Positions 16,277 through 25,231 of a stretch of 64,000 bases of DNA are shown here, piece by piece. The position numbers were made by a program, and so were the translations under genes. The stretch is from Geosporobacter subterraneus DSM 17957 (GTDB lineage: Bacteria > Bacillota > Clostridia > Peptostreptococcales > Thermotaleaceae). Position 1 is the stretch's first letter. Each line of letters begins with the position of its first letter. The notes beneath the pieces were generated by a model, which saw only the letters and a list, made by a program, of their open reading frames with translations, did not search any database and was not told the origin of the DNA. The DNA is taken from NCBI RefSeq assembly GCF_900142145.1, contig NZ_FQZV01000014.1:1-64000 (forward strand), in the 5' to 3' direction.

Positions 16277-16321
16277 AAGCAGAAAAAATTATGATTTAAT
16301 ATCATAATATCATGATATAAT
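16268..16321 (+). promoter_or_regulatory. Pho-type half site and promoter of pstC
   Basis: One exact copy of the 11-mer TTAACATAGAA (16268-16278) overlaps the chemoreceptor stop codon. A TATCATGATATAATA segment, identical to that around the -10 box of the pstS promoter, gives TATAAT at 16316-16321. A clear -35 box is not seen, as expected for an activated promoter. Confidence 0.6.
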
Positions 16322-16341
16322 ATATATAGAAACGAATATAT

Positions 16342-16367
16342 CTTTGGTGTATTACCGAAGATTTTTT
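16342..16367 (+). terminator. Terminator-like hairpin in the pstC leader
   Basis: CTTTGGT (16342-16348) pairs with ACCGAAG (16354-16360) around GTATT, with one G-T pair, followed by ATTTTTT. It lies between the promoter and pstC and resembles an attenuator. Confidence 0.55.
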
Positions 16368-16392
16368 CTTATGAGGAAACAGGAGGTCTACT

Positions 16393-17295
16393 ATGAAAAG
16401 TCAAGGAAAAGCAAAAAGGAAAGTTCATTTGGGAGAATTCTTTATTGAAAAAGCCCTTCAGCTTTTTGCTGCAATCTCTATTCTGACGACAATTGCCATT
16501 ATATTTACTTTATTTCAGGAAACCTTTATCTTCTTTCAGGAGGTATCCATCATTGAATTCTTCACCAGCAAAATGTGGACGCCTACCTTGCATCCGAGAA
16601 ATTTTGGGATTCTTCCATTACTGGTAGGAACCATGATGATTGCATTAGGGTCAAGTATCATTGCATTGCCTTTAGGTTTGTTTACGGCTATTTACCTTAG
16701 TGAATATGCCCATAAAAAGGTACGTAGCGTGGTAAAGCCAGTATTGGAAATACTTGCAGGTATTCCATCAATCGTTTATGGTTTTTTCGCATTAACCTTT
16801 ATTACACCCATATTGCAGAAAATACTGCCTCAAACCCAGGTTTTCAACGCAGCTAGTGCCAGTATAGCGGTGGGGATTATGATTACACCTATGGTGGCAT
16901 CTCTCAGTGAAGATGCAATGATGGCCGTCCCAGACTCAATCCGCCAAGGGGCCTATGCCCTTGGGTCTACAAAATTTGAGGTAGCCATGAAAGTCATTGT
17001 ACCAGCCTGCTTATCCAGTATTGCTTCTGCTTTTGTTTTAGCTATTTCCAGGGCTGTCGGAGAAACGATGATTGTGGCCATTGCGGCGGGGGCAAGTCCT
17101 ACATTGACCTTTAATCCTCTCAAGAGTATACAGACCATGACGGGATTCATGGTAAACATAAGTCTTGGGGATATTCAGCATGGAACCATTGAATATAAGA
17201 CGGTTTTTGCCGTGGGGGCTTTGTTGTTTGTCATAACCTTTATGATGAATATCGTCGCCAAGCTGATCGTGAATAAGTATAGGGAGGAATATTGA
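16393..17295 (+). CDS. pstC: Phosphate ABC transporter permease PstC
   Basis: This 300-residue inner-membrane permease has six membrane segments. The coupling-loop EAA motif is seen in DSIRQGAYALGSTKFEVAMK, and the family segments LEILAGIPSIVYGFFAL and ISRAVGETMIVAIAAGASP are present. It forms the phosphate channel with PstA. The ribosome site AACAGGAGG precedes ATG 16393. The stop overlaps the pstA start by one base (TGATG). Confidence 0.93.
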   Translation: MKSQGKAKRKVHLGEFFIEKALQLFAAISILTTIAIIFTLFQETFIFFQEVSIIEFFTSKMWTPTLHPRNFGILPLLVGTMMIALGSSIIALPLGLFTAIYLSEYAHKKVRSVVKPVLEILAGIPSIVYGFFALTFITPILQKILPQTQVFNAASASIAVGIMITPMVASLSEDAMMAVPDSIRQGAYALGSTKFEVAMKVIVPACLSSIASAFVLAISRAVGETMIVAIAAGASPTLTFNPLKSIQTMTGFMVNISLGDIQHGTIEYKTVFAVGALLFVITFMMNIVAKLIVNKYREEY

Positions 17296-18194
17296 TGGAA
17301 ATCAATACGCAAACCAATATGCATACCATAAAAAGGAAAAACAACATTAACAGTAGAAAGTTGAAAAATAAAGTCTTCCATGGATTTTTAATCCTTGCCA
17401 CCACAATGAGCATTATCGTACTGGCATTGTTATTATATCAGATTTTTAGTACAGGATTTAAATATCTTAGCTTTGATTTTCTCAATAACATGCCCTCCAG
17501 GTTTCCCCATAAGGCTGGGATCAAATCAGCTCTGGTGGGAAGCATATGGGTAATTTCTCTAACTGCCCTATTCTCTTTCCCATTAGGTGTAGGGACTGCT
17601 ATTTACCTTGAAAAATATTCCAATAGCAAATCGTGGCTTAACAAGCTGCTACAAATCAATATTGCCAATCTGGCAGGGGTTCCATCTATCGTATATGGAA
17701 TGCTGGGATTAGCAGTGTTTGTCCGTTTTTTCAATTTCGAAAGGAGTATTTTATCGGGAGCATTAACCCTGACCTTGTTGATTCTGCCGGTCATTATCGT
17801 AGCAGCCCAAGAGGCGATTAAAAGCGTACCGGACTCTTTAATACAAGGTTCTTTTGCTCTGGGGGTTACCAAATGGCAAACCATAACCGGTGTTGTGCTG
17901 CCCTATGCCCTGCCAGGAATTCTGACAGGTACCATTTTAGCCATTTCAAGAGCTATGGGAGAAGCGGCGCCATTGATTATGGTTGGAGCTGCAGGGTATA
18001 TTGCATTTATGCCCAGCGGACCTATGGATTCTTTCACTGTACTGCCTATACAGATTTTTAACTGGACATCCAGACCCCAAGCAGAGTTTCAGAATATTGC
18101 AGCAGCGGGCATTATTGTACTGATGGCATTGCTGCTGACCGCAAATGCAACGGCAATTATACTGAGAAACAAATACCAAAACCGAACGGATTAA
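17295..18194 (+). CDS. pstA: Phosphate ABC transporter permease PstA
   Basis: This protein of about 299 residues has six membrane segments. It has YLEKYSNSKSWLNKLL, NLAGVPSIVYGMLGLAVFV, the EAA-type loop DSLIQGSFALGVTKWQTITG and ISRAMGEAAPLIMVGAAGY. The start ATG at 17295 overlaps the pstC stop, with AGGGAGG (17281-17287) just upstream. It pairs with PstC in the importer. Confidence 0.93.
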   Translation: MEINTQTNMHTIKRKNNINSRKLKNKVFHGFLILATTMSIIVLALLLYQIFSTGFKYLSFDFLNNMPSRFPHKAGIKSALVGSIWVISLTALFSFPLGVGTAIYLEKYSNSKSWLNKLLQINIANLAGVPSIVYGMLGLAVFVRFFNFERSILSGALTLTLLILPVIIVAAQEAIKSVPDSLIQGSFALGVTKWQTITGVVLPYALPGILTGTILAISRAMGEAAPLIMVGAAGYIAFMPSGPMDSFTVLPIQIFNWTSRPQAEFQNIAAAGIIVLMALLLTANATAIILRNKYQNRTD

Positions 18195-18215
18195 TTAAGC
18201 TGCAGGAGGTAAGTC

Positions 18216-18971
18216 ATGGATTTGAAAATAAAAGTAGAAAGCTTGAATTTCTATTATGGTGCTTTTCAAGCTTTAGAAGATATTCATATGAATGTGCATG
18301 AAAATAAAATCACCGCTTTGATTGGTCCTTCAGGCTGCGGTAAGTCCACCTTTATCAGAACCCTGAATCGAATGAATGATATGATTGAAGGGACCAGAGT
18401 GGAGGGAAGCATTTTATTAGATGGTGAAAATATACTGAAAAACGAAACCGATGTGGTAGATTTGCGGAAGCGTGTAGGGATGGTTTTCCAAAAACCCAAT
18501 CCTTTCCCCAAAACCATCTATGAGAACGTAATCTATGGGCCAAAGCGTCATGGCATAAAAAATAAGAGCCAATTAGACGAGCTGGTAGAAAAGAGCTTAA
18601 CAGGAGCAGCTCTTTGGAATGAAGTAAAGGATAAACTTCACCAATCGGCATTAGCTTTATCGGGGGGACAACAGCAGCGATTATGTATTGCCAGATGTCT
18701 GGCTATGGAACCGGAAGTTTTACTGATGGATGAACCAACCTCTGCTTTGGATCCTATTGCAACCCAAAAAATTGAGGAGTTATTTGAAGCACTTAAGAAA
18801 AAATATACCATTGTAATCGTAACTCATTCTATGCAGCAAGCGGGACGTATCTCTGACTTTACAGGATTCTTTTTAAATGGAGAACTGCTGGAATATGGAG
18901 AGACTGATGTATTGTTTACAAAGCCAAGGGATAAAAGAACGGAGGACTATATTACAGGAAGGTTTGGGTAA
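18216..18971 (+). CDS. pstB: Phosphate ABC transporter ATPase PstB
   Basis: This 251-residue ATPase has Walker [11 protein letters not shown]-loop [16 protein letters not shown] (typical of PstB), signature [17 protein letters not shown], Walker [14 protein letters not shown] and the switch His in [13 protein letters not shown]. It energises phosphate uptake through PstCA. The ribosome site GCAGGAGG precedes the start. Confidence 0.95.
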   Translation: MDLKIKVESLNFYYGAFQALEDIHMNVHENKITALIGPSGCGKSTFIRTLNRMNDMIEGTRVEGSILLDGENILKNETDVVDLRKRVGMVFQKPNPFPKTIYENVIYGPKRHGIKNKSQLDELVEKSLTGAALWNEVKDKLHQSALALSGGQQQRLCIARCLAMEPEVLLMDEPTSALDPIATQKIEELFEALKKKYTIVIVTHSMQQAGRISDFTGFFLNGELLEYGETDVLFTKPRDKRTEDYITGRFG

Positions 18972-18990
18972 AGAGAGAGGAGGTTAGAAC

Positions 18991-19641
18991 ATGAGGGAGC
19001 AGTTTTCCAAGGAACTACAATCCCTAAAGGATATGTTTACACAAATGGGACAAAAAACCCGTGATGTAATCGAACTGGCAATTATATCTTTAAAGGAGCA
19101 CGATTTAGGGAAGGCCAATAAAGCTATCAGGCTGGATGATGAGGTTGATGAATTGGAGAGGGAAATAGAAAATAAATGCATGTCTTTGATTGCCTTGCAA
19201 CAGCCTATAGCAAAGGATTTAAGGAGGATAGGAACGATTCTGAAGATCATCACCGATATTGAAAGAATCGGGGATTATGGAGTAAATATAGCAAAGATCA
19301 CCCTGAGCATTGGAAACGAAGCCCATGTAAAACCTTTAATCGATATCCCTAAGATGGCAGACCTGGTAAAAGATATGTTAAAACTGACTATTGAAAGCTT
19401 TGAACAGGAAAATATAAACATGGCCAAGGCCGTAATACAAATGGATGAACAAGTGGATTTGTTATATTCAAAAATCAATCAAGATTTACAGGAGATAATG
19501 GCAAATAATCCGGCTGCGTCGAAACAGGTTACATCCCTGCTGCTGATCGGCAGGTATTTTGAACGGATGGCTGATCATACTACCAATATTTGCGAGCGAA
19601 TAATATTTATGGTTACCGGAGACCGGATTGATATTTGTTAA
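18991..19641 (+). CDS. phoU: Phosphate signalling protein PhoU
   Basis: This 216-residue all-helical protein has two repeats. Each has a metal-binding acidic motif: RLDDEVDELEREIE in the first, and QMDEQVDLLYSKIN in the second. DIERIGDYGVNIAKI and RYFERMADHTTNICERI are the conserved E-x3-D pairs. PhoU restrains PstSCAB and the Pho kinase when phosphate is plentiful. It is the last gene of the pst operon; no PhoPR pair is in the window. Confidence 0.93.
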   Translation: MREQFSKELQSLKDMFTQMGQKTRDVIELAIISLKEHDLGKANKAIRLDDEVDELEREIENKCMSLIALQQPIAKDLRRIGTILKIITDIERIGDYGVNIAKITLSIGNEAHVKPLIDIPKMADLVKDMLKLTIESFEQENINMAKAVIQMDEQVDLLYSKINQDLQEIMANNPAASKQVTSLLLIGRYFERMADHTTNICERIIFMVTGDRIDIC

Positions 19642-19653
19642 GCTTTGGTATAG

Positions 19654-19703
19654 AATATAACATGGTATGGTGATACTAAAATATAAAAATACGGTGTTAT
19701 ATT
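19654..19703 (+). promoter_or_regulatory. Dyad before arsR, candidate operator
   Basis: AATATAACA (19654-19662) is repeated in inverted form as TGTTATATT (19695-19703), with a 32-bp AT-rich spacer. It ends 22 bp before the arsR start and is a candidate autoregulatory site. Confidence 0.45.
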
Positions 19704-19724
19704 TGGAAGAGAGAAGGGGATTAG

Positions 19725-20060
19725 ATGCAAGGCAAGCTTAACAACGAGGATATCATGCGGCTGAAGCTGGTAAGCAAATTTTTCAAGGGCTTTGCGGATT
19801 ATAGCCGTTTGTGTATATTTGAGTGTCTGATGGAAGGGGAAAAAACCGTTACAGAAATCATTGATTTTACAGGTTTTAGCCAGTCAAAAATATCAAACCA
19901 CTTAAAGTGCTTGAGAGAAAGCGATTTGGTCGATGCCAAACAGGATGGCAAATTTATTTATTATAATATCAAGGATGAGAAGATAAAGAGGATACTGTCC
20001 CTGGCCAATGAGCTGCTTAAGGATGTTTCGGAAGAGAAATACAATTGTATGAAGTACTAA
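19725..20060 (+). CDS. ArsR/SmtB family regulator
   Basis: This 111-residue protein has the ArsR winged helix: ADYSRLCIFECLMEGEKTVT, recognition helix FSQSKISNHLKCLRESDLVD and wing AKQDGKFIYYNI. Classical ELCVCDL arsenic ligands are absent; cysteines are at YSRLCIFEC, KCLRE and near the C-terminus (YNCMKY). The partner gene arsC lies 41 bp downstream, so arsenate-type response is likely, though the inducer cannot be read from the sequence. Confidence 0.83.
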   Translation: MQGKLNNEDIMRLKLVSKFFKGFADYSRLCIFECLMEGEKTVTEIIDFTGFSQSKISNHLKCLRESDLVDAKQDGKFIYYNIKDEKIKRILSLANELLKDVSEEKYNCMKY

Positions 20061-20101
20061 GCAATAATTAAATCTAATCTCATATATTAAGGAGGAGCAT
20101 C

Positions 20102-20503
20102 ATGAAGAAGAAGGTAGCATTTGTATGTATTCACAATTCCTGTCGTTCCCAAATGGCAGAGGGCTGGGCCAAGCACTTAGGCTCAGATGTATTGGAAGTT
20201 TACTCTGCAGGAACAGAGGAGTATCATGAGGTAAAGCCATTGGCTGTTCAAGTGATGGAAGAGGCCGGGGTAGATATGAGCGGGCATTATCCAAAGCTGT
20301 TAACAGATATTCCCGAAGAAATAGATATATTGATTACCATGGGATGCGGTGTAGTATGTCCCTTTATACCCTGCAAGCATGAAGAGGATTGGGGCTTGAC
20401 AGACCCCTCTGGGGGCCCGATTGAGGGGTTTAGAAACACAAGGGATTTGATTCGGGATAAAGTCGTTGATTTGATCGAAAGAGTGAAGCGAGGAGAGCTA
20501 TAG
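20102..20503 (+). CDS. arsC: Thioredoxin-type arsenate reductase / low-molecular-weight phosphatase fold
   Basis: This 133-residue protein has the P-loop FVCIHNSCRSQMAEG (C-x5-C-R-S), the YSAGTEEYHEVKPLAVQVM segment and the redox loop MGCGVVCPFIPC. These cysteines match the nucleophile and the shuttling pair of thioredoxin-coupled ArsC. It ends with the LTDPSGGPIEGF aspartate loop. It reduces arsenate to arsenite. No arsenite exporter of the Acr3 or ArsB type lies nearby. Confidence 0.87.
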   Translation: MKKKVAFVCIHNSCRSQMAEGWAKHLGSDVLEVYSAGTEEYHEVKPLAVQVMEEAGVDMSGHYPKLLTDIPEEIDILITMGCGVVCPFIPCKHEEDWGLTDPSGGPIEGFRNTRDLIRDKVVDLIERVKRGEL

Positions 20504-20540
20504 AATATATTAAAAAAATAGTTTAAAGCAGGGAAAAAAT

Positions 20541-20597
20541 GTAGGGAGCGACCCCTGGTCGTTCCGGAAAGAGGGCAGGACTTGTGTCTGCCCGTTT
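20541..20597. repeat. Short palindromic intergenic repeat
   Basis: The sequence has TGTAGGGAGCGACC...GGTCGTTCC arms followed by a GGGCAGGACTTGTGTCTGCCC palindrome. Related GTAGGG/GGGCAGAC repeats occur at 1565, 9311, 22507 and 62116. Confidence 0.6.
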
Positions 20598-20675
20598 TTA
20601 TTTGCAAAGATATGTTATAATCAAAGTAGGAGGGGAATACTCTGTATAGGTTTATAGAGAAGGGAGAGTGTGATC

Positions 20676-21197
20676 ATGCAAAAAATAGATAGTAAAGAGG
20701 TTTATAAAGGTATCATTATTCGTGTAGAGAAGGATAAGGTTCGTTTAGAAAACGGGGTAGAGACCTATCGTGAGTCTGTAAGACACCGGAACGCAGTTGC
20801 AGTGGTAGCATTAGATGAAGAAAACCACCTGTTGATGGTGGAGCAGTATCGATATCCTATTGGGTGCAAGCTGATGGAACTGCCTGCAGGTCTGATCGAT
20901 GAGGGAGAAGAACCCCTGGAGGCTGCCAAAAGAGAGCTGAAGGAAGAAACCGGTCATGGTGCAGAGGCGTGGAGGCTGCTGACAGAATTTTATCCTTCCG
21001 GTGGTGTTCATGACGAGAAAATATACATATATTTGGCCACAAAAATCAAGGAGGTTTCAAAACCCCATTTGGATGGGGATGAAATATTGACCTCTCATAA
21101 AATTCCCTTTAAGGAGTTGCTGAAAAAGATAGAGCTTGGGGAAATTCAAGATGGAAAAACGATAATTGGGGTATTGCTAACGGAAAAATTTATATAA
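20676..21197 (+). CDS. NUDIX hydrolase, ADP-ribose pyrophosphatase type
   Basis: This protein of about 173 residues has the NUDIX box GLIDEGEEPLEAAKRELKEE followed by TGH. Upstream are RHRNAVAVVALDEENHLLMVE and QYRYPIGCKLMELPAG, typical of NudF/ADP-ribose pyrophosphatases. The proline-containing FYPSGGVHDEKIYIYLA follows at the usual distance. ATG 20676 follows GGGAGAG; the frame also opens at a GTG at 20670. It probably clears ADP-ribose or related nucleotide sugars. Confidence 0.85.
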   Translation: MQKIDSKEVYKGIIIRVEKDKVRLENGVETYRESVRHRNAVAVVALDEENHLLMVEQYRYPIGCKLMELPAGLIDEGEEPLEAAKRELKEETGHGAEAWRLLTEFYPSGGVHDEKIYIYLATKIKEVSKPHLDGDEILTSHKIPFKELLKKIELGEIQDGKTIIGVLLTEKFI

Positions 21198-21266
21198 AAC
21201 AACTGGAACCAATTTACAGATTTCTGCGTCTTAAATATAAAGAATATTTGTAAAGGACGTGATGAA

Positions 21267-21955
21267 ATGAAAAGAAAGGGATTGATGCTGGTTTCAATTC
21301 AACTCCGGAAAATCTCTATATTGCAGTAAATCGTTATGAATTGGAGCAGCTGTCGTTTCCGAAAATAAACCAAACAGAAGGGACAACGGAATCAAGCAGA
21401 ATTATGCCAATCTATGACCACAATACGGAAGTTTACCGTTTTAAACTGGAAAATGGCGAATTTTAGTATGCTGATAAAGGCAAAGTGCCAGGCCAAATTC
21501 TAAATCAATTTTCTATGGACGAGGACGAGAAGCATTTCAGAATCGCTACGACTACTGGGGAAATGTGGCGCAGCGATGAATTCACTTCTAAGAACAATGT
21601 ATATATTTTAGATGAGCAAATAAAAAGGGTAGGAAAATTAGAAGGGTTTGCTCCTGGAGAGCGTATATACGCTATGGGATTTGTGGGAGCAAAAGGCTAC
21701 ATGGTAACCTTCCGGGAGACGGACCCGTTCTTCGTGCTAGATCTAAAGGAGCCTAAGGAACCAAAAATGCTGGGATATCTAAAGATTCCAGGATACAGCG
21801 ATTATCTGCACCCCTATGATGAAAATCATATTATCGGTTTTGGGAAGGAAGTCATGGAGGTGAAAGGTGCGGCACTGCAGGCAGGCATGAAGATCGCTGT
21901 ATTTGATGTCCCTGATGTGAGTAAGTCTGTTGAAAAGTTTAAGTTATTAATATAA
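21267..21955 (+). pseudogene. Decayed beta-propeller domain protein
   Basis: An ATG at 21267 with an AAAGGACGTG ribosome site gives only 20 codons before TAA. A +1 shift restores STPENLYIAVNRYELEQLSF, which ends at an in-frame TAG (about 21465), after which the frame continues to 21955 with SMDEDEKHFRIATT and YAMGFVGAKGYMVTFRETDP. These are signatures of the secreted C-terminal beta-propeller family. N-terminal, middle and C-terminal parts are missing, so this is a remnant with a frameshift, a stop and deletions. Confidence 0.75.
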
Positions 21956-22140
21956 AACATGATGTGCTGTAGTAGCAGGTTTCCATGCCCGCCACTCTTA
22001 TTTATCCCTGTTTTGTTAAGAACTGTAGGAGGGCAATGATATGTGATTGCGAAAAAGCGGGCAGACACAAGGCCTACCCCTACCCTAGAACAAAGATGAA
22101 ATATAACTAAAAAATGCAAATCTTCAAAATATGCATTTTA

Positions 22141-22458
22141 TTATTTAGCTAGTCGGACAGCCGTGCCATAAACCAATATTTCTGCAGCTCCCTGCATGAT
22201 AGCGGAGGAAGAATACCGCACGTTTACAACTGCGTCGGCACCCATTCTCTGTGCTTCCTCCACCATTCTTTCCGTCGCCATTTTCCTTGCATCGTTCAGC
22301 ATATCGGAATAACCTTTCAACTCACCCCCTACAAGAGTTTTCAATCCTGCAGCTATGTCCTTGCCCAGATGCTTGGATTGTACTGTACTGCCTTCCACCA
22401 GGCCTAGCACCTCACTGATTTGCTTGCCGTGTATAGATTCCGTATTAACGATTAACAT
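22141..22458 (-). CDS. YbjQ / UPF0145 family putative heavy-metal-binding protein
   Basis: The product is about 105 residues, with the conserved GEL..Y..ML.DAR..A..RM...A...GADAVV pattern (GGELKGYSDMLNDARKMATE) and the end VRYSSSAIMQGAAEILVYGT. It forms pentameric beta-barrel-like assemblies in known structures; function is unproven. The start at 22458 is chosen because AAAAGGAGG lies 6 bp upstream; earlier Met codons overlap that site. Confidence 0.85.
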   Translation of the reverse strand: MLIVNTESIHGKQISEVLGLVEGSTVQSKHLGKDIAAGLKTLVGGELKGYSDMLNDARKMATERMVEEAQRMGADAVVNVRYSSSAIMQGAAEILVYGTAVRLAK

Positions 22459-22506
22459 AAGCATCCTCCTTTTCATAGATATGTGATTGAGAATCCTAAT
22501 TTATAT

Positions 22507-22580
22507 CCGGAACGACGAGGGCGTCGATCCCTACCTTTCTGTATTATGTTTGCGTAGGGAACTGTGCCCTCACAGTTCCG
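22507..22580. repeat. Short palindromic intergenic repeat pair
   Basis: GGAACGACGAGGGCGTCGATCC with an adjoining CCTAC faces GTAGGGAACTGTGCCCTCACAGTTCC in inverted orientation. Each half is itself palindromic. Confidence 0.55.
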
Positions 22581-22675
22581 TTGAATATTAAACTACTCAA
22601 TATCACACTGCTATAAGAATAACTTTTCTATTATAATATGCCCACAAACAAGGATTCAAAACAGAAAGCAAATTT

Positions 22676-23212
22676 TTAAAGACGTATTTCTCTAGAATAA
22701 GGAACAAAGCAGTCCAGACAGACCTTTTTTTCATTCTGGAGCCTGATTTTATGCTCGGGAGCCTGCTCGCCGCAGATTTCGCAGGTAACGCTGTTAAAGA
22801 TCCGAGCCTCTTCCGGTAGCTGAAAGCTGGGGACTTTAAACTGAAATAAGCTGTCTGGATTCATAGCCAAAATCTCCATCATTCGTGAATGCTTGTCCGT
22901 TCCGTGAGGGCTGCGGCTTTTGTGATAGACGATCCGAATACTTTTTCCGGAAGGACGGTGAAAAAAGGTAAAGGCTTGTTTTCCTGTACCACGATAGATT
23001 AGATTCCCTTTTCCAAAAGTACAGCCGGTTACCACCTGTACTGCATCCACGCCGCAGGCATCATTTTCTGTAACACAGACCAATTCTTCATCGGAAGAAC
23101 GATTTATTTTCAGCTTTTCCAATGCTGCAAGGGCAGCTTTAAAGCCAATGGCTAGTCCTGGACAGGCATGTCCATGAAAATCTATACTTTTTTCCCAAAG
23201 TAAATGGTCCAT
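22676..23212 (-). CDS. FmdE family protein with C-terminal zinc ribbon
   Basis: This 178-residue protein has the FmdE signature DFHGHACPGLAIGFKAA, then VTENDACGVDAVQVVTGCTF and GKGNLIYRGTGKQAFTFF. A zinc ribbon closes the chain (VTCEICGEQAPEH and KVCLDCF). FmdE was named from formylmethanofuran dehydrogenase operons, but bacterial members occur widely and lack a proven role; the Cys and His residues suggest metal binding. The gene is divergent from the amidohydrolase gene, with facing promoters between them. Confidence 0.85.
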   Translation of the reverse strand: MDHLLWEKSIDFHGHACPGLAIGFKAALAALEKLKINRSSDEELVCVTENDACGVDAVQVVTGCTFGKGNLIYRGTGKQAFTFFHRPSGKSIRIVYHKSRSPHGTDKHSRMMEILAMNPDSLFQFKVPSFQLPEEARIFNSVTCEICGEQAPEHKIRLQNEKKVCLDCFVPYSREIRL

Positions 23213-23240
23213 AAAACCCCTCCCTAATATTTATAATTTC

Positions 23241-23269
23241 AGTATAGTTCAGCTATATGTAGGTGTCAA
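23241..23269 (-). promoter_or_regulatory. Promoter of the FmdE gene
   Basis: On the minus strand, TTGACA (23264-23269), a 17-bp spacer and TATACT (23241-23246) lie 29 bp upstream of the start codon. Confidence 0.7.
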
Positions 23270-23280
23270 CGATACTGATT

Positions 23281-23309
23281 TTGACCAAATCCATAGCCCG
23301 TGATATAAT
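23281..23309 (+). promoter_or_regulatory. Promoter of the amidohydrolase gene
   Basis: TTGACC (23281-23286), a 17-bp spacer and TATAAT (23304-23309) lie 38 bp before the start codon and diverge from the FmdE promoter. Confidence 0.75.
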
Positions 23310-23347
23310 TTACCAGAGATTGAACCCGTCCCAAGGAGGGAATAAAC

Positions 23348-24298
23348 ATGCTGATTGACAGTCATATTCATATCGCCCTAAATGGTATAGACATAAGTCA
23401 TACAAAGGAAATGGATAACCGGGAGACAAAGGTAGCATGGATTCGAAAGGTTTTACGAGGATATAAGGAAAAAGGGATTTATATACTGAGGGATGGGGGC
23501 GATGCTTTTGGCTTTTCTGCCATTGCCAGGGAGATTGCCCAGGAAGAAGGAATGATCTATAGGACCCCTGTCTATGGATTATATAAAAAGGGATATTACG
23601 GAACCTTTATCGGAAAACCGGTTATGGGTCTGGAAGATTTTCAGACAGAATTTCAGGATCTGATGACACAAAAACCGGATCATTTAAAAATTCTGCTGAC
23701 GGGATTAGTCAGCTTTGAACAATATGGAAAAATAGGAGCTACAGCCTTTACAAAAAAAGAAATGTCTTATATGAAAGCAGCTGCCCATGCACAGGGCATA
23801 CCTGTAATGGTTCATGCCAATGGATCTGAAGGGGTACAAAGAGCCATTGATGCAGGAGTAGACACGTTGGAACACGGTTACTTTATGACAGAAAGAGAGC
23901 TGCAGGGACTGGCCGAAAAGGATATCTTATGGATTCCTACCTTAGCACCCCTAGGAAATCTAGTAGATAAGCAGGATAATAGGTTTTTAAAGGAGCTCCC
24001 TATTATAGAAAAAACCTATTTGCATCATCAGAATCTCATTCGCAGGGGATTGGAGATTGGCGTAAAAATTGCCATTGGCAGTGATGCAGGAGCTTACGGT
24101 GTACCCCATGGGACTGGTATTTTTGACGAGATGAACCATATGATAAAGGCGGGAGTTGGGAAAGAGAAAGTTCATGAAATGACCTATACCAATGGATTGA
24201 AGGCATTGGCAATATGCCCGGAAGAAATAGGAACCCTCCTCTCGGGAAATAAAAATTTCTTTTACGATGCGTGCGGTATCTTCTGGGAGGGTAAATAG
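23348..24298 (+). CDS. Amidohydrolase family protein
   Basis: This 316-residue TIM-barrel hydrolase has the metal-binding HxH motif at the N-terminus (IDSHIHIALNG), a histidine in VMVHANGSEGVQRAID, a second in DTLEHGYFM and the catalytic aspartate in AIGSDAGAYGVPHG. The pattern is that of imidazolonepropionase/dipeptidase-like amidohydrolases; the substrate cannot be told. Start at 23348 follows AAGGAGGG. The DUF166 gene lies 100 bp downstream. Confidence 0.83.
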   Translation: MLIDSHIHIALNGIDISHTKEMDNRETKVAWIRKVLRGYKEKGIYILRDGGDAFGFSAIAREIAQEEGMIYRTPVYGLYKKGYYGTFIGKPVMGLEDFQTEFQDLMTQKPDHLKILLTGLVSFEQYGKIGATAFTKKEMSYMKAAAHAQGIPVMVHANGSEGVQRAIDAGVDTLEHGYFMTERELQGLAEKDILWIPTLAPLGNLVDKQDNRFLKELPIIEKTYLHHQNLIRRGLEIGVKIAIGSDAGAYGVPHGTGIFDEMNHMIKAGVGKEKVHEMTYTNGLKALAICPEEIGTLLSGNKNFFYDACGIFWEGK

Positions 24299-24398
24299 AG
24301 GATAATAAACCCAGAGGCCCAATAGCATAAGTATTGGGATGCAAACCGCGGAGCAATGAAGACACATTCCAATATCGATAGAAAGAGAGGGCAGATCA

Positions 24399-25220
24399 AT
24401 GAAAATTACCATTATTTATTCAGAAAAAAGTGGTAAACATCCGGAAAATATATTCCAAATGAAAACCGATAGCCGATTTGCAAATGTAAAATTTATACCC
24501 CATTTGAAAGATGAACCTCTTGCGTGCAACCTGTGCGGGAAAAAGTGCTATTGGTGCCGGGGGCAATATCCATTGGATTTTTCAGAGCATATCCAAGAAC
24601 TTATCGAACTCCCTGATATATATCCCCTATTTGTGGATGAACCGCTGGAGTATCTTCCCAAAACATTTTTGCCTAGTGATGTTTTTGTCGTAATTGGTGT
24701 TCACCAGGATATATTGGTAGAACTTCCCCGCCTGATCAATGAGGCCGGTGGAAAGGCAATTCTTGTACCTTGTGAAGGTTCTGACTGGGTGTCCCGTTGG
24801 ACAAGGGAAAAAACCATAGAGGAATGTGAAAGGTTTGGCTTGGAATATGATTTTCCAAAGCCTTTTTGTGCTATGAAAAAGGGAAAATTTGAGACTATCA
24901 ATCGGTTTATGGACTTTTTTAGAATCGGTAAGCCTAAAATACGTCTTTATATAGATGAGGAGGATATCATTCGAAAGGTAGATGTGCTGGTATCTGCCCC
25001 CTGTGGAAACGGATATAATATAGCGAAGCATCTTTTAGGAGTCAAGCTAGGGGAAGATGCAAAGAAGTGTGTAGCTAAGTATTGGCACAGTTTTCCCTGT
25101 ATGGGAGGTATGCAAATTGACCCGGAGTTAGGAGATACGATTCTCCACATTGGTGGTTATCTTCACTACAATGCATTAGATCATGCAGAGATTGTCAGAA
25201 TTCAAAAAAATCGAGAATAA
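24399..25220 (+). CDS. DUF166 family protein, cysteine-rich
   Basis: This 273-residue protein matches, from memory, the DUF166 family found mostly in methanogens and Wood-Ljungdahl bacteria. It has a cysteine cluster at about residues 47-57 (CNLCGKKCYWCRG), a VVIGVHQDILVELP segment, a VPCEGSDWVSRW motif, SAPCGNGYNIAKHLLG and SFPCMGGMQIDPELGDTILH. The cysteines could hold an Fe-S cluster or zinc. An old annotation as thymidylate synthase is not supported by any visible motif. The terminator at 25232 ends this unit. Confidence 0.72.
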   Translation: MKITIIYSEKSGKHPENIFQMKTDSRFANVKFIPHLKDEPLACNLCGKKCYWCRGQYPLDFSEHIQELIELPDIYPLFVDEPLEYLPKTFLPSDVFVVIGVHQDILVELPRLINEAGGKAILVPCEGSDWVSRWTREKTIEECERFGLEYDFPKPFCAMKKGKFETINRFMDFFRIGKPKIRLYIDEEDIIRKVDVLVSAPCGNGYNIAKHLLGVKLGEDAKKCVAKYWHSFPCMGGMQIDPELGDTILHIGGYLHYNALDHAEIVRIQKNRE

Positions 25221-25231
25221 GTAAAATAACA

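Noticed and set aside
21485-21955. Independent gene starting at 21485
   Set aside because: The frame is only the downstream piece of a beta-propeller gene that also has recognisable upstream pieces in other frames; it has no start codon with ribosome site.
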